Under the pieces are notes generated by a model. That model saw only the letters and a list, made by a program, of their open reading frames with translations. It did not search any database and had not been told where the DNA came from. The position numbers and the translations under genes were made by a program. From Spirochaetota bacterium (GTDB lineage Bacteria; Spirochaetota; UBA4802; JAFGJZ01), in contig JAEWVL010000325.1 of assembly GCA_023396665.1 (NCBI GenBank), forward strand, positions 1-24,249: 24,249 nt of DNA, read 5' to 3'. Positions 1 to 8,110 of the stretch are shown piece by piece. The stretch's first letter is position 1, and each line of letters starts with the position of its first letter.

Positions 1-512
1 GTGTGCGTGCGCAGCTCAAGAGCTATGCCAAAAAAAGAAAATTTCGTGCGGGGGGATGCTTCTACGTCGATTTTCCGAATAACGATGTAACCCTGTTCGA
101 TATTTACAGCAAAGAAAAAAATGACAAGCTGCTGGCCTCGGTTCCCGCCGCACACGAACGTGTCGTTCGCCTGATCAATGCCTCACGAACGCATTTTGAC
201 TTTGAGCCCTTCGCGTTTATGCTGTATTTTCGGCATCGAGGCGCTTATCTTGACAGGCTTAAGGATTTCGGCAAAGAATTTCACGCTGATGACCGTTGTA
301 ACGGTTGCGGCCTGTGCGCGAAGGTCTGTCCGGCAGACAACATCACTATGGTGGCGGGAAGACCGCAATGGTCCGATGGCTGTGTGCTCTGTGAGGCTTG
401 TCTGAACTGGTGTCCCACGCAAGCGCTGCAATTCGGCCGTGCAACTTCGCAGAAGGGCAGGTATCACCATGATGCGGTAAAGGTTACTGATATGACAATG
501 CAAAAGAGCTGA
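1..512 (+). CDS. EFR1-type flavodoxin/ferredoxin protein, 3' part only
   Basis: The reading frame is open from the window edge, so this is the C-terminal part of a longer protein; the GTG at position 3 is probably not the true start. Two four-cysteine clusters are visible near the end: CNGCGLCAKVCP and CVLCEACLNWCP. These are the classic pattern for two [4Fe-4S] centres. The spacing and the basic ending (KGRYHH) resemble EFR1-family proteins, in which an N-terminal flavodoxin-like domain precedes a bacterial-type ferredoxin. The flavodoxin part would lie outside the window and cannot be confirmed. The likely role is cytoplasmic electron transfer in an anaerobe. A 464-base gap separates it from the next gene, so it is probably its own transcription unit. 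I am confident of the iron-sulfur identity and less so of the exact family. Confidence 0.82.
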   Translation, partial: VRAQLKSYAKKRKFRAGGCFYVDFPNNDVTLFDIYSKEKNDKLLASVPAAHERVVRLINASRTHFDFEPFAFMLYFRHRGAYLDRLKDFGKEFHADDRCNGCGLCAKVCPADNITMVAGRPQWSDGCVLCEACLNWCPTQALQFGRATSQKGRYHHDAVKVTDMTMQKS

Positions 513-537
513 ACTGTTGCGTACATCGAGAGAATGC

Positions 538-609
538 GCGCCCCGAAGAAACTCACCTTATACAAACACACTTTTATATGATCGGCGAAATGATGAGTTT
601 TCGGGGCGC
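538..609. repeat. imperfect inverted repeat after the ferredoxin gene
   Basis: The left arm (538-555, GCGCCCCGAAGAAACTCA) pairs with the right arm (594-609, TGAGTTTTCGGGGCGC), apart from a two-base bulge. The loop is about 38 bases. There is no T-run after the right arm, so it is not a typical intrinsic terminator. It could be a small palindromic mobile relic or an mRNA 3'-end stabiliser. Confidence 0.5.
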
Positions 610-873
610 AATGCATCTCAATAACAGGAAGTGCAATGGTTCAAACTGGTAACAAGTGTCAGGCAAAGGGCGTCATTGCGTCACGCACAATACTATAAAG
701 ATTATTTCTGATTTGTAAAACATTTCGCCGGGTAATGCTGTTGTATTGATGGCGGCGGCAGTCCGGATTTTTCTTGAAGTGTCACATCAGAAAAGAATCA
801 CGTCTGTTTGCTCCGGCTCAACTGTATCCTTTCAAAAAACTAAAACTGAAATAGTGAACAGCTTGTTTTACTG

Positions 874-901
874 TTGACATCCATAGCGCTGCTCATAGAA
901 C
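874..901 (+). promoter_or_regulatory. possible promoter for the MATE gene
   Basis: TTGACA at 874-879 matches the -35 consensus exactly. Sixteen bases later lies TAGAAC (896-901), a weak -10 match. It faces the MATE gene 75 bases downstream. The weak -10 keeps confidence low. Confidence 0.33.
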
Positions 902-976
902 TGCGTTTTTCCAAAAACGAGCGATCTGTGACAAGCCAAGTCATAATTCTCGATTTACCTGTTCGGGAGGACCTCC

Positions 977-2359
977 ATGCTGTATCTAAAGGACAAAAAT
1001 TTCTTTCCGCGAATGTTTGCGCTTGCGACACCGATATTGTTGCAGAACCTTCTATCGTCATCGCTCAATTTTATTGACGTGTTTATGATCGGTCGTCTCG
1101 GCGAGAGCTCAATCGCCGCGGTCGGCAGTGCCAACCAGTTCTTTTTTGTCTTTCTGATGCTGATCTTCGGTCTGGCGAGCGGTACTGCAATTTTTACGGC
1201 CCAGTACTGGGGCCGCAGGGATATCGCCGGTATTCGGGCGACGATGGGTATCGGCCTGACGCTCACCATGGGCATTTCTCTCGTATTCATGGTTGCGACC
1301 ATGCTTTTTCCCTCTCTGGTAATTTCACTTTTTACGAAAGATCCCGAAGTTATTGCTCTGGGAAGCGATTATCTGAAGATTATCGCGTGGTGTTTCTGTA
1401 TCGTTCCACTTACGACATCGTTTGCTGTGGTTTTGCGAAGTACCGAAAACGTTGTTTTCCCGATGTATGCGAGTTTTGCGGGTATTCTGTTGAATACCGG
1501 GCTTAACTACGTTCTTATTTTCGGACACTTCGGTTTTCCCGCGATGGGTGTTATCGGTGCGGCGATAGCAACATTGATTGCGCGAAGTGTCGAGATGGTG
1601 ATAGTCATCGTTATTACTTACGGCAGAAACATGCCGGGCGCCGCCCGCTTCAAAGACTTGAGCAGTTTTTCATTCGATCAGTTCAAACACTATTTGCAGC
1701 GTGCGCTTCCCGTAGTCATGCAGAGTGTCGGCTGGGCGGGGGGATACAGCGTGTTCAGCATGATCTATGGTCATATCAGCACAGAATCGCTCGCATCATT
1801 CAATATCTCGGGCTCGGTCGAACGTATCTGTCTTATCTTTTTCACCGGTATCGGTGCCGCCTGCTCGATAATGGTCGGCAACAGAATCGGCGCCGGAGAG
1901 GAAGACAAAGCCAGAGGATACTCTCAGAACTTTATTCTCATCGGTCTGGCGGCTTCGGTTGTCGTATCCCTTGTTCTTTTCACGCTTCGCGGGTACATCG
2001 TTGACATTTACCAGTTAAACGATACAAGCCGAACCTATATGAACGGAATACTTACCGTCATATCGCTTGTGTTGTGGGCAAAGACCACTAACATTATCAT
2101 GCATATGGGTATATTCAAGGCGGGCGGTGATACGCTTTTCAGCATGTTTCTCGATGTCGGCGGCGTATGGTTAATCGGTATTCCAATAGTGGCATTTGCG
2201 GCTTTCTATCTGAAACTTCCGGTGCACCTGATTGTCGCCTGTCAGGCTGTTGAGGAGATCATCAAAATGGTTATTGGTCTGCGCCGTGTCATATCGGGGC
2301 GTTGGGTCAACAATTTGACAAGCAAAGCGGCCGTGAAACCGGCCCTTCAGGAGAACTGA
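977..2359 (+). CDS. MATE family multidrug/toxin efflux transporter
   Basis: The 460-residue protein has about twelve hydrophobic segments in two similar halves and the usual MATE length. The start is supported by GGGAGGA at 965-971, five bases before the ATG. Near the N-terminus, the stretch LATPILLQNLLSSSLNFIDV followed by FMIGRLGESSIAAVGSANQ is a typical MATE helix 1-2 signature. MATE proteins exchange Na+ or H+ for cationic drugs or metabolites across the inner membrane; the substrate cannot be read from sequence. The next gene starts two bases after this stop, so the two are almost certainly co-transcribed. The pairing with an acyltransferase suggests, as inference only, export of a modified product or self-resistance. 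An alternative within the same superfamily (polysaccharide flippase) seems less likely given the N-terminal signature. Confidence 0.9.
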   Translation: MLYLKDKNFFPRMFALATPILLQNLLSSSLNFIDVFMIGRLGESSIAAVGSANQFFFVFLMLIFGLASGTAIFTAQYWGRRDIAGIRATMGIGLTLTMGISLVFMVATMLFPSLVISLFTKDPEVIALGSDYLKIIAWCFCIVPLTTSFAVVLRSTENVVFPMYASFAGILLNTGLNYVLIFGHFGFPAMGVIGAAIATLIARSVEMVIVIVITYGRNMPGAARFKDLSSFSFDQFKHYLQRALPVVMQSVGWAGGYSVFSMIYGHISTESLASFNISGSVERICLIFFTGIGAACSIMVGNRIGAGEEDKARGYSQNFILIGLAASVVVSLVLFTLRGYIVDIYQLNDTSRTYMNGILTVISLVLWAKTTNIIMHMGIFKAGGDTLFSMFLDVGGVWLIGIPIVAFAAFYLKLPVHLIVACQAVEEIIKMVIGLRRVISGRWVNNLTSKAAVKPALQEN

Positions 2360-2360
2360 A

Positions 2361-3644
2361 ATGAAAAGAGAAACTTCAGCCTATGAACGGGTAATGTTTT
2401 ATTACAGTAACAAGGGTCCGATGTTTTTCGCTTTCCGTATGAACATACACGGAGAACTCTCGGAAGAGGCGCTTCGTACGGCTCTTGGCAAGGTACGAAC
2501 CAGGTATCCCCTGAGTGCGGTACGGGTCGAGAAGCTTGCCGACAAGCGGCAGTTTATCACAACCGATGATGTTCCCGGGTATCCCCTTGTCATAAAAAAT
2601 AATTTCAGCGGACATTGGTCTGATGAAGTGAGCGCCGCCCTGCAGGCGCCCTTCGATAACGAAAAGGGTCCCATGGTTCGTTTCGTGCTGCTGAAAAACG
2701 GTCTGAACAATGATCTTATCGCCGTGTTTCAGCATTCGGTAGTTGACGGCGTGGGAGCGCTTGTCTTTCTTGAAGACCTCATCTCTTTCATATGTAATCC
2801 TTCACTTGAGGCGAAGGCGCCCGGCGATGACGAATGGGCACCGATGCTGCACAAGCTTATTGCGCAGGAAACGCTCGAGAAAATCAAAGCCATGCCGGCA
2901 CCGCCTTATGTGACAGACAAGGCATATACAAAATTCGAGATAAAGGAGCATGCCCCTGAGCCTTTTCCGGTGCTGTCCTTTGCCCTGCACACCGCAGTGT
3001 TTTCCGAAGCGCAGACCTCCCGCGCGATAGAACTTGCGAAGCAAAGCGGTGTTACCGTTCACTCGTATCTCGGTGCACTTTTGCTGCAGTGTTTTGCCGA
3101 GCATTTAGGACCCGAAAGCGGATATGAGCGCACAATACAAAGCCCCATCAATTTCAGGCCTCAACTGGTGCAGGGATCGGCAAGAACTTTCGGTCTTTTC
3201 AACGGGCTCTTGAAGGCGAAATGCGACTGTTCCGAGTCGCGCACAACGGCGGATATCGCCCGTGAGATAGGCGAGACTTTTCATAACGAAATAGCGGGGC
3301 TGAAACCGCTTGCGGGATACTATAATTTTATGACCTATTTGCTTGAAGGAATAGATGATCCCGAGCTGTTTTACGAGAATCGTCCCGGTGGCTCATCGCC
3401 GATGGATTACGACTTTTCCTTTTCGAATCTGGGGCGCCTGAGTCTGGAAAAGCAATTCGGTGATCTCACGCTCGAAGAGATTCACGGCCCCACTTTCAGC
3501 GCAACAAAGGGTGAACGGGTTATCGGACTGCTGACGTATCAGGGAAAGATGTTCATGACGATGATTTACGATTCGAACTGTTTCGATAAGGTCTTGGGCG
3601 AAAAAATATTTGCCACAATAGAGAACAGAATCAAGTCGCTGTAG
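2361..3644 (+). CDS. condensation-domain-like acyltransferase (PapA5/alcohol acetyltransferase type)
   Basis: The 427-residue protein resembles stand-alone members of the chloramphenicol-acetyltransferase/NRPS-condensation superfamily. The catalytic motif HxxxDG is present as HSVVDG (His125 to Gly130). The C-terminal half has the expected structural segments, for example SFSNLGRLSLEKQFG and a late strand pair around GKMFMTMIYD. Such enzymes move an acyl group from acyl-CoA or a carrier protein to a hydroxyl or amine. The physiological substrate is not predictable. The ribosome site AGGAG (2349-2353) lies within the end of the MATE gene, seven bases before the ATG, so translation is tightly linked. 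A strong terminator follows at once and closes a two-gene unit. The second His of the fuller HHxxxDG motif is Gln here (QHSVVDG), which is tolerated in this superfamily. Confidence 0.78.
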   Translation: MKRETSAYERVMFYYSNKGPMFFAFRMNIHGELSEEALRTALGKVRTRYPLSAVRVEKLADKRQFITTDDVPGYPLVIKNNFSGHWSDEVSAALQAPFDNEKGPMVRFVLLKNGLNNDLIAVFQHSVVDGVGALVFLEDLISFICNPSLEAKAPGDDEWAPMLHKLIAQETLEKIKAMPAPPYVTDKAYTKFEIKEHAPEPFPVLSFALHTAVFSEAQTSRAIELAKQSGVTVHSYLGALLLQCFAEHLGPESGYERTIQSPINFRPQLVQGSARTFGLFNGLLKAKCDCSESRTTADIAREIGETFHNEIAGLKPLAGYYNFMTYLLEGIDDPELFYENRPGGSSPMDYDFSFSNLGRLSLEKQFGDLTLEEIHGPTFSATKGERVIGLLTYQGKMFMTMIYDSNCFDKVLGEKIFATIENRIKSL

Positions 3645-3651
3645 TCATCTC

Positions 3652-3700
3652 GGGGGGGATAGCGCTCAGTGTCTGAATTGTTATCCCCCCCCTTTTTTGT
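3652..3700 (+). terminator. rho-independent terminator after the acyltransferase
   Basis: GGGGGGGATA (3652-3661) pairs perfectly with TATCCCCCCC (3682-3691), with a 20-base loop, and is followed by TTTTTT. It starts eight bases after the stop codon and ends the MATE-acyltransferase unit. Confidence 0.88.
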
Positions 3701-3962
3701 ATGATCTGTCTGGACAAGAAGACAGAGCAAATTTGCCGTTTTACGCATCTTTTTTCGACTCTTTTCACCGTTTTTCTCCGATTACCTTCATATCACCGTG
3801 TAACTAAAAAAAGTGAAACAGTTCTTTACAAAATGAACATAATACGTAATTTGGAAGATTAATTTTGATCCGGCTGTGCGAAAAATTCATGTGCGGCTGG
3901 TAAAAGTCAGGGCAATGTACTATAATGGAGCCAGAGTCCGTATTTGCTGAGGGTGGCCAACT
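3701..3962 (+). promoter_or_regulatory. upstream region of the mcsA-mcsB-clpC operon
   Basis: With the terminator, this is part of a 318-base gap. TATAAT at 3921-3926 is a perfect -10 match, 36 bases before the mcsA ATG. The expected -35 position (about 3898-3903) reads TGGTAA, a poor match. I looked for CtsR-type direct heptamers and a CIRCE inverted repeat and saw neither. A GAGGG at 3949-3953 is the likely mcsA ribosome site. An alternative sigma factor or an unknown regulator may act here. Confidence 0.45.
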
Positions 3963-4505
3963 ATGACTTGTGAGAAATGTAACAAGAAGATCGCAACTGT
4001 CCATTTGACGGAGATCATCAAAGGTGTAAAATCGGAAGTGCATTTGTGTAAAGATTGCGCAAGAGAGATTGGTCTGAATGCAAAACTTTCCAACTTCTCG
4101 CTGACCATTCCCGATTTTCTGTCATTTCTCAGTGATGATACAGAACCCGATTTTGTACCTGCTTCGCGCGAGCAGGCTGTATGCCGGCGCTGCGGAACCT
4201 CAGTTATGAAACGCTCGGTTCTTATCAAGGCGGGCTGCCCGCATTGTTATATCCACCTGAAAGAGGCGGTTCACGAGAGACTTATCGAGATAGGGGGCAG
4301 CACCTTCTACTCGGGTAGAAAACCTGATTCTTATGTTTCTATAACACCTGAAGACGTAAACCGTTTTGATGATATCATCGACGAGGAAAACGACATACTG
4401 TGGCTGAAAGAACGACTTGACGATGCAGTCATGAACGAAGAATACGAACAGGCTGCGCATTTGCGAGACAAGATTCGCGAACTGGAGCAGATTGTAAGAG
4501 AGTGA
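3963..4505 (+). CDS. mcsA: McsA, zinc-binding activator of the McsB arginine kinase
   Basis: The 180-residue protein has four CxxC pairs (Cys3/6, 29/32, 74/77, 92/95), which form zinc sites in McsA. It ends in a UVR helical motif (about residues 140-175, including NEEYEQAAHLRDKI). McsA binds and activates McsB and, in Bacillus subtilis, helps control CtsR and deliver substrates to ClpC. It is the first gene of the mcsA-mcsB-clpC block. Its TGA overlaps the region where mcsB starts, which indicates translational coupling. In most Firmicutes ctsR precedes mcsA; here an acyltransferase terminator and an intergenic gap precede it, so the classical repressor gene is absent from this locus. Confidence 0.93.
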   Translation: MTCEKCNKKIATVHLTEIIKGVKSEVHLCKDCAREIGLNAKLSNFSLTIPDFLSFLSDDTEPDFVPASREQAVCRRCGTSVMKRSVLIKAGCPHCYIHLKEAVHERLIEIGGSTFYSGRKPDSYVSITPEDVNRFDDIIDEENDILWLKERLDDAVMNEEYEQAAHLRDKIRELEQIVRE

Positions 4506-4507
4506 AG

Positions 4508-5560
4508 ATGTTTGACCGCATGATTGACGACACTTTTTTCTGGTCGGCAAAAGGTGTCGGAGCCGATGTTGTCATATCGACCCGTTTGCGACTGGCGCGT
4601 AACGAGGGGGAAACCCCCTTTCCGGCAAAACAGACTGAAGAGGAAAGGGAGAAGATTGCCGATCTCGCGAAAAAATTTACAAGTGATTCGGTGTACGCAA
4701 AAAAACTTTCCATGTTTCTGATGGATGATGTCGCCGAGATGCAGCGACGTTTTCTTCGGGAGAGAAACATCATTACCGCCGAAGTCGAAAGTAATCCTTT
4801 CGCCCACCTGATAATCGAAAAGAATAATCTCTTTCAGCTGTTTGTGAACAATGAAGATCATTTTCATATTCAGCTGATGCGGCCCGGTATGAATCTGCAT
4901 GATTCGTATAAAGATATCGTTTCCGTCGACGATGAGCTGAACAAATTTGTCTCATACGCCTGGTCGGAGCGCTATGGATATCTTTCTTCTTCGCTTGAGA
5001 ATACCGGTACCGGCCTCAAGGTTTCTTTACTGGTTCATCTGCCGATTCTGACGATTCTTGGTACGGTTCAGGAAGTCACAAAAATGGCCGAGGAACTTGG
5101 GGTCAACTTTTCCCCCGTAACCGGAAATGACAGCAAAAACCACGGGGCTTTCTACATCGTTTCAAACAAGGGTGCCAGCGGAAAGAGCGAAGTGGAAATA
5201 CTCGAGCTTGTAGAGGCGATTGTTCGAATGATAATTGATATCGAAACCGAATCCCGTGACGAGTATGTCCGCAATCTGTCCGCACAGCTCGAAGACAGAA
5301 TCGGACGGGCCTTCGGGGTTCTTGCTCATTCGCGTCTTCTGGCTTACAGTGAGGCGCTCGAGCATCTTTCATTGATTCGCCTCGGTGTGGTGCTGGCAAT
5401 GGTCAAATCGCTGACGCTCGAAAAGGTTAACGATCTGTTTGTCAGAATACAACCGGCACATCTGTTTTCTCTCTCGGGGGAAAGGCTCGGGAAAACGACA
5501 GACTACGATTCGTTTCGTTCACAGCTTGTACGGGACGCGTTGAAGGATCATGATGCTTGA
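4508..5560 (+). CDS. mcsB: McsB protein-arginine kinase
   Basis: This is a phosphagen-kinase (ATP:guanido phosphotransferase) protein of 350 residues, the normal McsB length. It would phosphorylate arginines on unfolded proteins and so mark them for ClpC-ClpP. STRLRLARN (residues 24-32) is the conserved N-terminal block. The loop usually read as NEEDH is N-N-E-D-H at 114-118, so the first Glu is Asn while the second, catalytic-type Glu116 is kept. The C-terminal RDxxRA phospho-arginine pocket appears degenerate as Y-D-S-F-R-S (333-338), with only Asp and Arg retained. I prefer the ATG at 4508, which has AGAGAG six bases upstream; an in-frame GTG at 4502 overlaps the mcsA stop and is possible. 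The 3' end overlaps clpC by 11 bases. Confidence 0.93.
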   Translation: MFDRMIDDTFFWSAKGVGADVVISTRLRLARNEGETPFPAKQTEEEREKIADLAKKFTSDSVYAKKLSMFLMDDVAEMQRRFLRERNIITAEVESNPFAHLIIEKNNLFQLFVNNEDHFHIQLMRPGMNLHDSYKDIVSVDDELNKFVSYAWSERYGYLSSSLENTGTGLKVSLLVHLPILTILGTVQEVTKMAEELGVNFSPVTGNDSKNHGAFYIVSNKGASGKSEVEILELVEAIVRMIIDIETESRDEYVRNLSAQLEDRIGRAFGVLAHSRLLAYSEALEHLSLIRLGVVLAMVKSLTLEKVNDLFVRIQPAHLFSLSGERLGKTTDYDSFRSQLVRDALKDHDA

Positions 5561-8015
5561 ATTTTCAAAAAACGCCAAAAAGTATATCGATGTTTTCGCA
5601 CAGGAGACGGGACGACGCTTCAACTCGGTGCTTCTTCGTCCCGAACATCTGCTATATGCCCTTTTGACACAGGGTGACCGCTATCTGATCCGGCTGCTTA
5701 CCATGGCAGGGGTCAGCACCGACGAGGTTGAGCGTAAGGTCTTCAATTTTTTGAAGGCGGGTGAAACAACCGTGTACATCGGCAGTATTCCCCAGGGAAC
5801 CGAGTTTAACCGCCTGATAAAGATATCCCGTGAAGAGGCGATCCGGACAACGTCCGGCAAAATACAGACCGAGCATCTTGTGCTTGCCATGTTCAGAATC
5901 GGCGGCGTGCACGGTCTTGATCACCTTATTGAAAGCGGAAAACTCAGTTACACCCTGGCTTTGCGTGAAATAGGAGGAGAGCCGATGGAGCAGGAAGCCG
6001 CCGGACTGAATAAAAAGAAAAATGACAAACAAAAATCGCTGAAAGATTTTACGGTTAATCTGAATGAACTTGCCATTGATGGAAAAATCGGCCCGGCAAT
6101 CGGACGTGATACCGAAATCGAGCGTATGATTCACATACTTAGCCGAAAGACAAAAAACAATCCCGTTCTTATCGGTGAAGCGGGTGTCGGTAAGACCGCC
6201 ATCGTTGAGGGTTTGGCAAAGCTGATAGTCGATGGTGCCGTTCCCGATCATCTGAAAGACAAGACGATTCTGACGCTCGATATTACGGCGGTTGTCGCCG
6301 GAACGAAATACCGGGGCGAATTCGAAGAACGCTTGAAACGTATTATGCTGGAATTGAAAGAATCAGAGAACATTATTCTTTTCATCGACGAGCTGCATTC
6401 GATTATCGGGGCGGGAGCCGCTGAAGGCGCTCTCGACGCGGCAAATATTCTTAAACCGGTACTGGCCCGCGGTGAGATTCAGTGTGTCGGTGCCACAACC
6501 CTGAAAGAATTCAAAAAATACATTGAAAAAGATCCCGCACTCGAGCGCCGTTTTCAGTCCTTGCTGGTGGTTGAGCCCTCGGTGGATGATACGGAAAAAA
6601 TTCTCTCCGGTGTAAAAACAGTGTATGAGGAGCATCATCGGGTAATCTATACCGATGAAGCCGTCAAGGCCGCCGTAAGGTTTTCTCACCGCTATATCAA
6701 CGGGCGCTACCTTCCTGACAAGGCGATAGATGTTCTCGATGAGGCCGGCGCCGGCGTTAAATTGCGCAACGATCACCGTCCGCAGGATCTGCTTGACGAG
6801 GAAAAAGAGCTGAACCGGATTAATGCGCTTAAAAACGCCAGTGTCGCCGAACAGAATTTTGAAGAAGCGGCCCGCTATCGCGACGAGTATAATCAAAAAA
6901 AATCGCTTTATGAAAGACGACTTGAAGACTGGAATCTCAAGCGTAACGAATACGCTTTGCATGTCGAAGCTGATGATATTATCGGCGTCATCGCGAGATG
7001 GTCGGGCATTCCGGTAGACCGCATTTCGAGCTCTGAATCTGACAGACTGCTTCGCATGGAGGATATACTGCAGGAGAAGCTTGTCGGTCAGAAAGAAGCG
7101 GTCTCGGCGCTTGCAAGAGCTGTGCGCAGATCACGCACGGGATTTCGCCGTCAAAACAGACCCATCGGCGCTTTCGTATTTGCCGGGCCTACCGGCGTCG
7201 GTAAGACCGAGCTCGCGAAGATTCTCGCCGATTATCTGTTCGGCGACCGCGCCTCGCTTATCCGCATTGACATGTCTGAATTCATGGAAAAACACTCCAT
7301 TTCACGCCTTGTCGGCGCACCTCCGGGATATGTGGGATACGAAGAGGGAGGACAGCTCACGGAGAAAGTCAAGCGTCGGCCCTATTCAATAATCCTTTTT
7401 GACGAGATAGAAAAGGCTCATCCCGATTTTTTCAATATTCTACTGCAGGTTCTGGACGAGGGTGAACTGACCGACAGTCTCTCGGGAACCGTTTCGTTCA
7501 GAGACACCGTGATCATCATGACTTCAAATCTGGGCAACTCCCGTTTCGATAAAACGGGCAAACCCGGTTTTTTCGGTGAAGATGAAGGAAACGAGCTGTC
7601 GCGGGACAAAGTTATGCAGGCTGTGCGTGACAATTTCAATCCCGAGTTTATTAACCGTATTGACGAGATTATCTGTTTTCATCCTCTCACAAGAGAGCAC
7701 ATTCTTAAAATTATTGATCTTATGCTTGCCGAGCTTTCTGACCGAATCGCCAAAGAGGGTGTCGAACTGTCTTTCAGCAAGTCTGTTCGTGACTATCTCG
7801 CGGAGAAGGGCGAATCGACGCTCTATGGCGCCCGCTATCTTCGCAAGGTTATTCAGGAAGAGATAGAGGACAGGCTTGCGCACGAAATGCTCAAGGGTTG
7901 GGACGGTGAGGTTCTTGTTCGGGTTCAGTGCCGCGGCGGAAACGTCTCGATCAGCGTTATGAACAAAACAGCGGCAACGGCGCCAAAGACGAAAGAGCGG
8001 GTAAAAAACCGCTAA
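5550..8015 (+). CDS. clpC: ClpC AAA+ unfoldase
   Basis: The 821-residue Hsp100 protein has a double Clp-N domain (about 1-145) and a first AAA+ domain with Walker A GEAGVGKT (209-216) and Walker B FIDE (278-281). A middle domain with a UVR-like helix (about 430-460) follows, which distinguishes ClpC from ClpA. The second AAA+ domain has Walker A GPTGVGKT (546-553) and Walker B with Asp618-Glu619. It would unfold substrates, including arginine-phosphorylated proteins, and feed them to ClpP. The loop KPGFFG (671-676) is in the position of the usual [LIV]GF ClpP-docking tripeptide, though it starts with Pro. Two start codons (5550 and 5553) lie inside the mcsB end, so translation is coupled. The adaptor, kinase and unfoldase are thus made together. 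Confidence 0.96.
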   Translation: MMLEFSKNAKKYIDVFAQETGRRFNSVLLRPEHLLYALLTQGDRYLIRLLTMAGVSTDEVERKVFNFLKAGETTVYIGSIPQGTEFNRLIKISREEAIRTTSGKIQTEHLVLAMFRIGGVHGLDHLIESGKLSYTLALREIGGEPMEQEAAGLNKKKNDKQKSLKDFTVNLNELAIDGKIGPAIGRDTEIERMIHILSRKTKNNPVLIGEAGVGKTAIVEGLAKLIVDGAVPDHLKDKTILTLDITAVVAGTKYRGEFEERLKRIMLELKESENIILFIDELHSIIGAGAAEGALDAANILKPVLARGEIQCVGATTLKEFKKYIEKDPALERRFQSLLVVEPSVDDTEKILSGVKTVYEEHHRVIYTDEAVKAAVRFSHRYINGRYLPDKAIDVLDEAGAGVKLRNDHRPQDLLDEEKELNRINALKNASVAEQNFEEAARYRDEYNQKKSLYERRLEDWNLKRNEYALHVEADDIIGVIARWSGIPVDRISSSESDRLLRMEDILQEKLVGQKEAVSALARAVRRSRTGFRRQNRPIGAFVFAGPTGVGKTELAKILADYLFGDRASLIRIDMSEFMEKHSISRLVGAPPGYVGYEEGGQLTEKVKRRPYSIILFDEIEKAHPDFFNILLQVLDEGELTDSLSGTVSFRDTVIIMTSNLGNSRFDKTGKPGFFGEDEGNELSRDKVMQAVRDNFNPEFINRIDEIICFHPLTREHILKIIDLMLAELSDRIAKEGVELSFSKSVRDYLAEKGESTLYGARYLRKVIQEEIEDRLAHEMLKGWDGEVLVRVQCRGGNVSISVMNKTAATAPKTKERVKNR

Positions 8016-8110
8016 GCCCCTCATGTCAGCGGCAGTATGAAAACAGTCGGCGTTATCCCGTCAACTGTGATGCTTGTGTATAAACGTATGTTCGACAACT
8101 CGAGGTGAGA

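Larger units (their letters stand above)
513..976. other. gene-free interval with an inverted repeat and a candidate promoter
   Basis: No convincing ORF is present. Two things stand out. The first is a long imperfect inverted repeat at 538-609, listed separately. The second is a perfect -35-like TTGACA at 874-879 about 100 bases before the MATE start. The rest (roughly 610-870) shows nothing I recognise. Confidence 0.6.

Noticed and set aside
955..1302. 115-residue open frame opposite the MATE gene
   Set aside because: It lies antisense to a clear transporter gene with a good ribosome site, and its peptide is low-complexity Pro/Ile/Arg, typical of a shadow frame.
3760..3960. CtsR or HrcA (CIRCE) operator before mcsA
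   Set aside because: I looked for tandem GGTCAAA-type heptamers and for TTAGCACTC with its inverted partner; neither is present in recognisable form.
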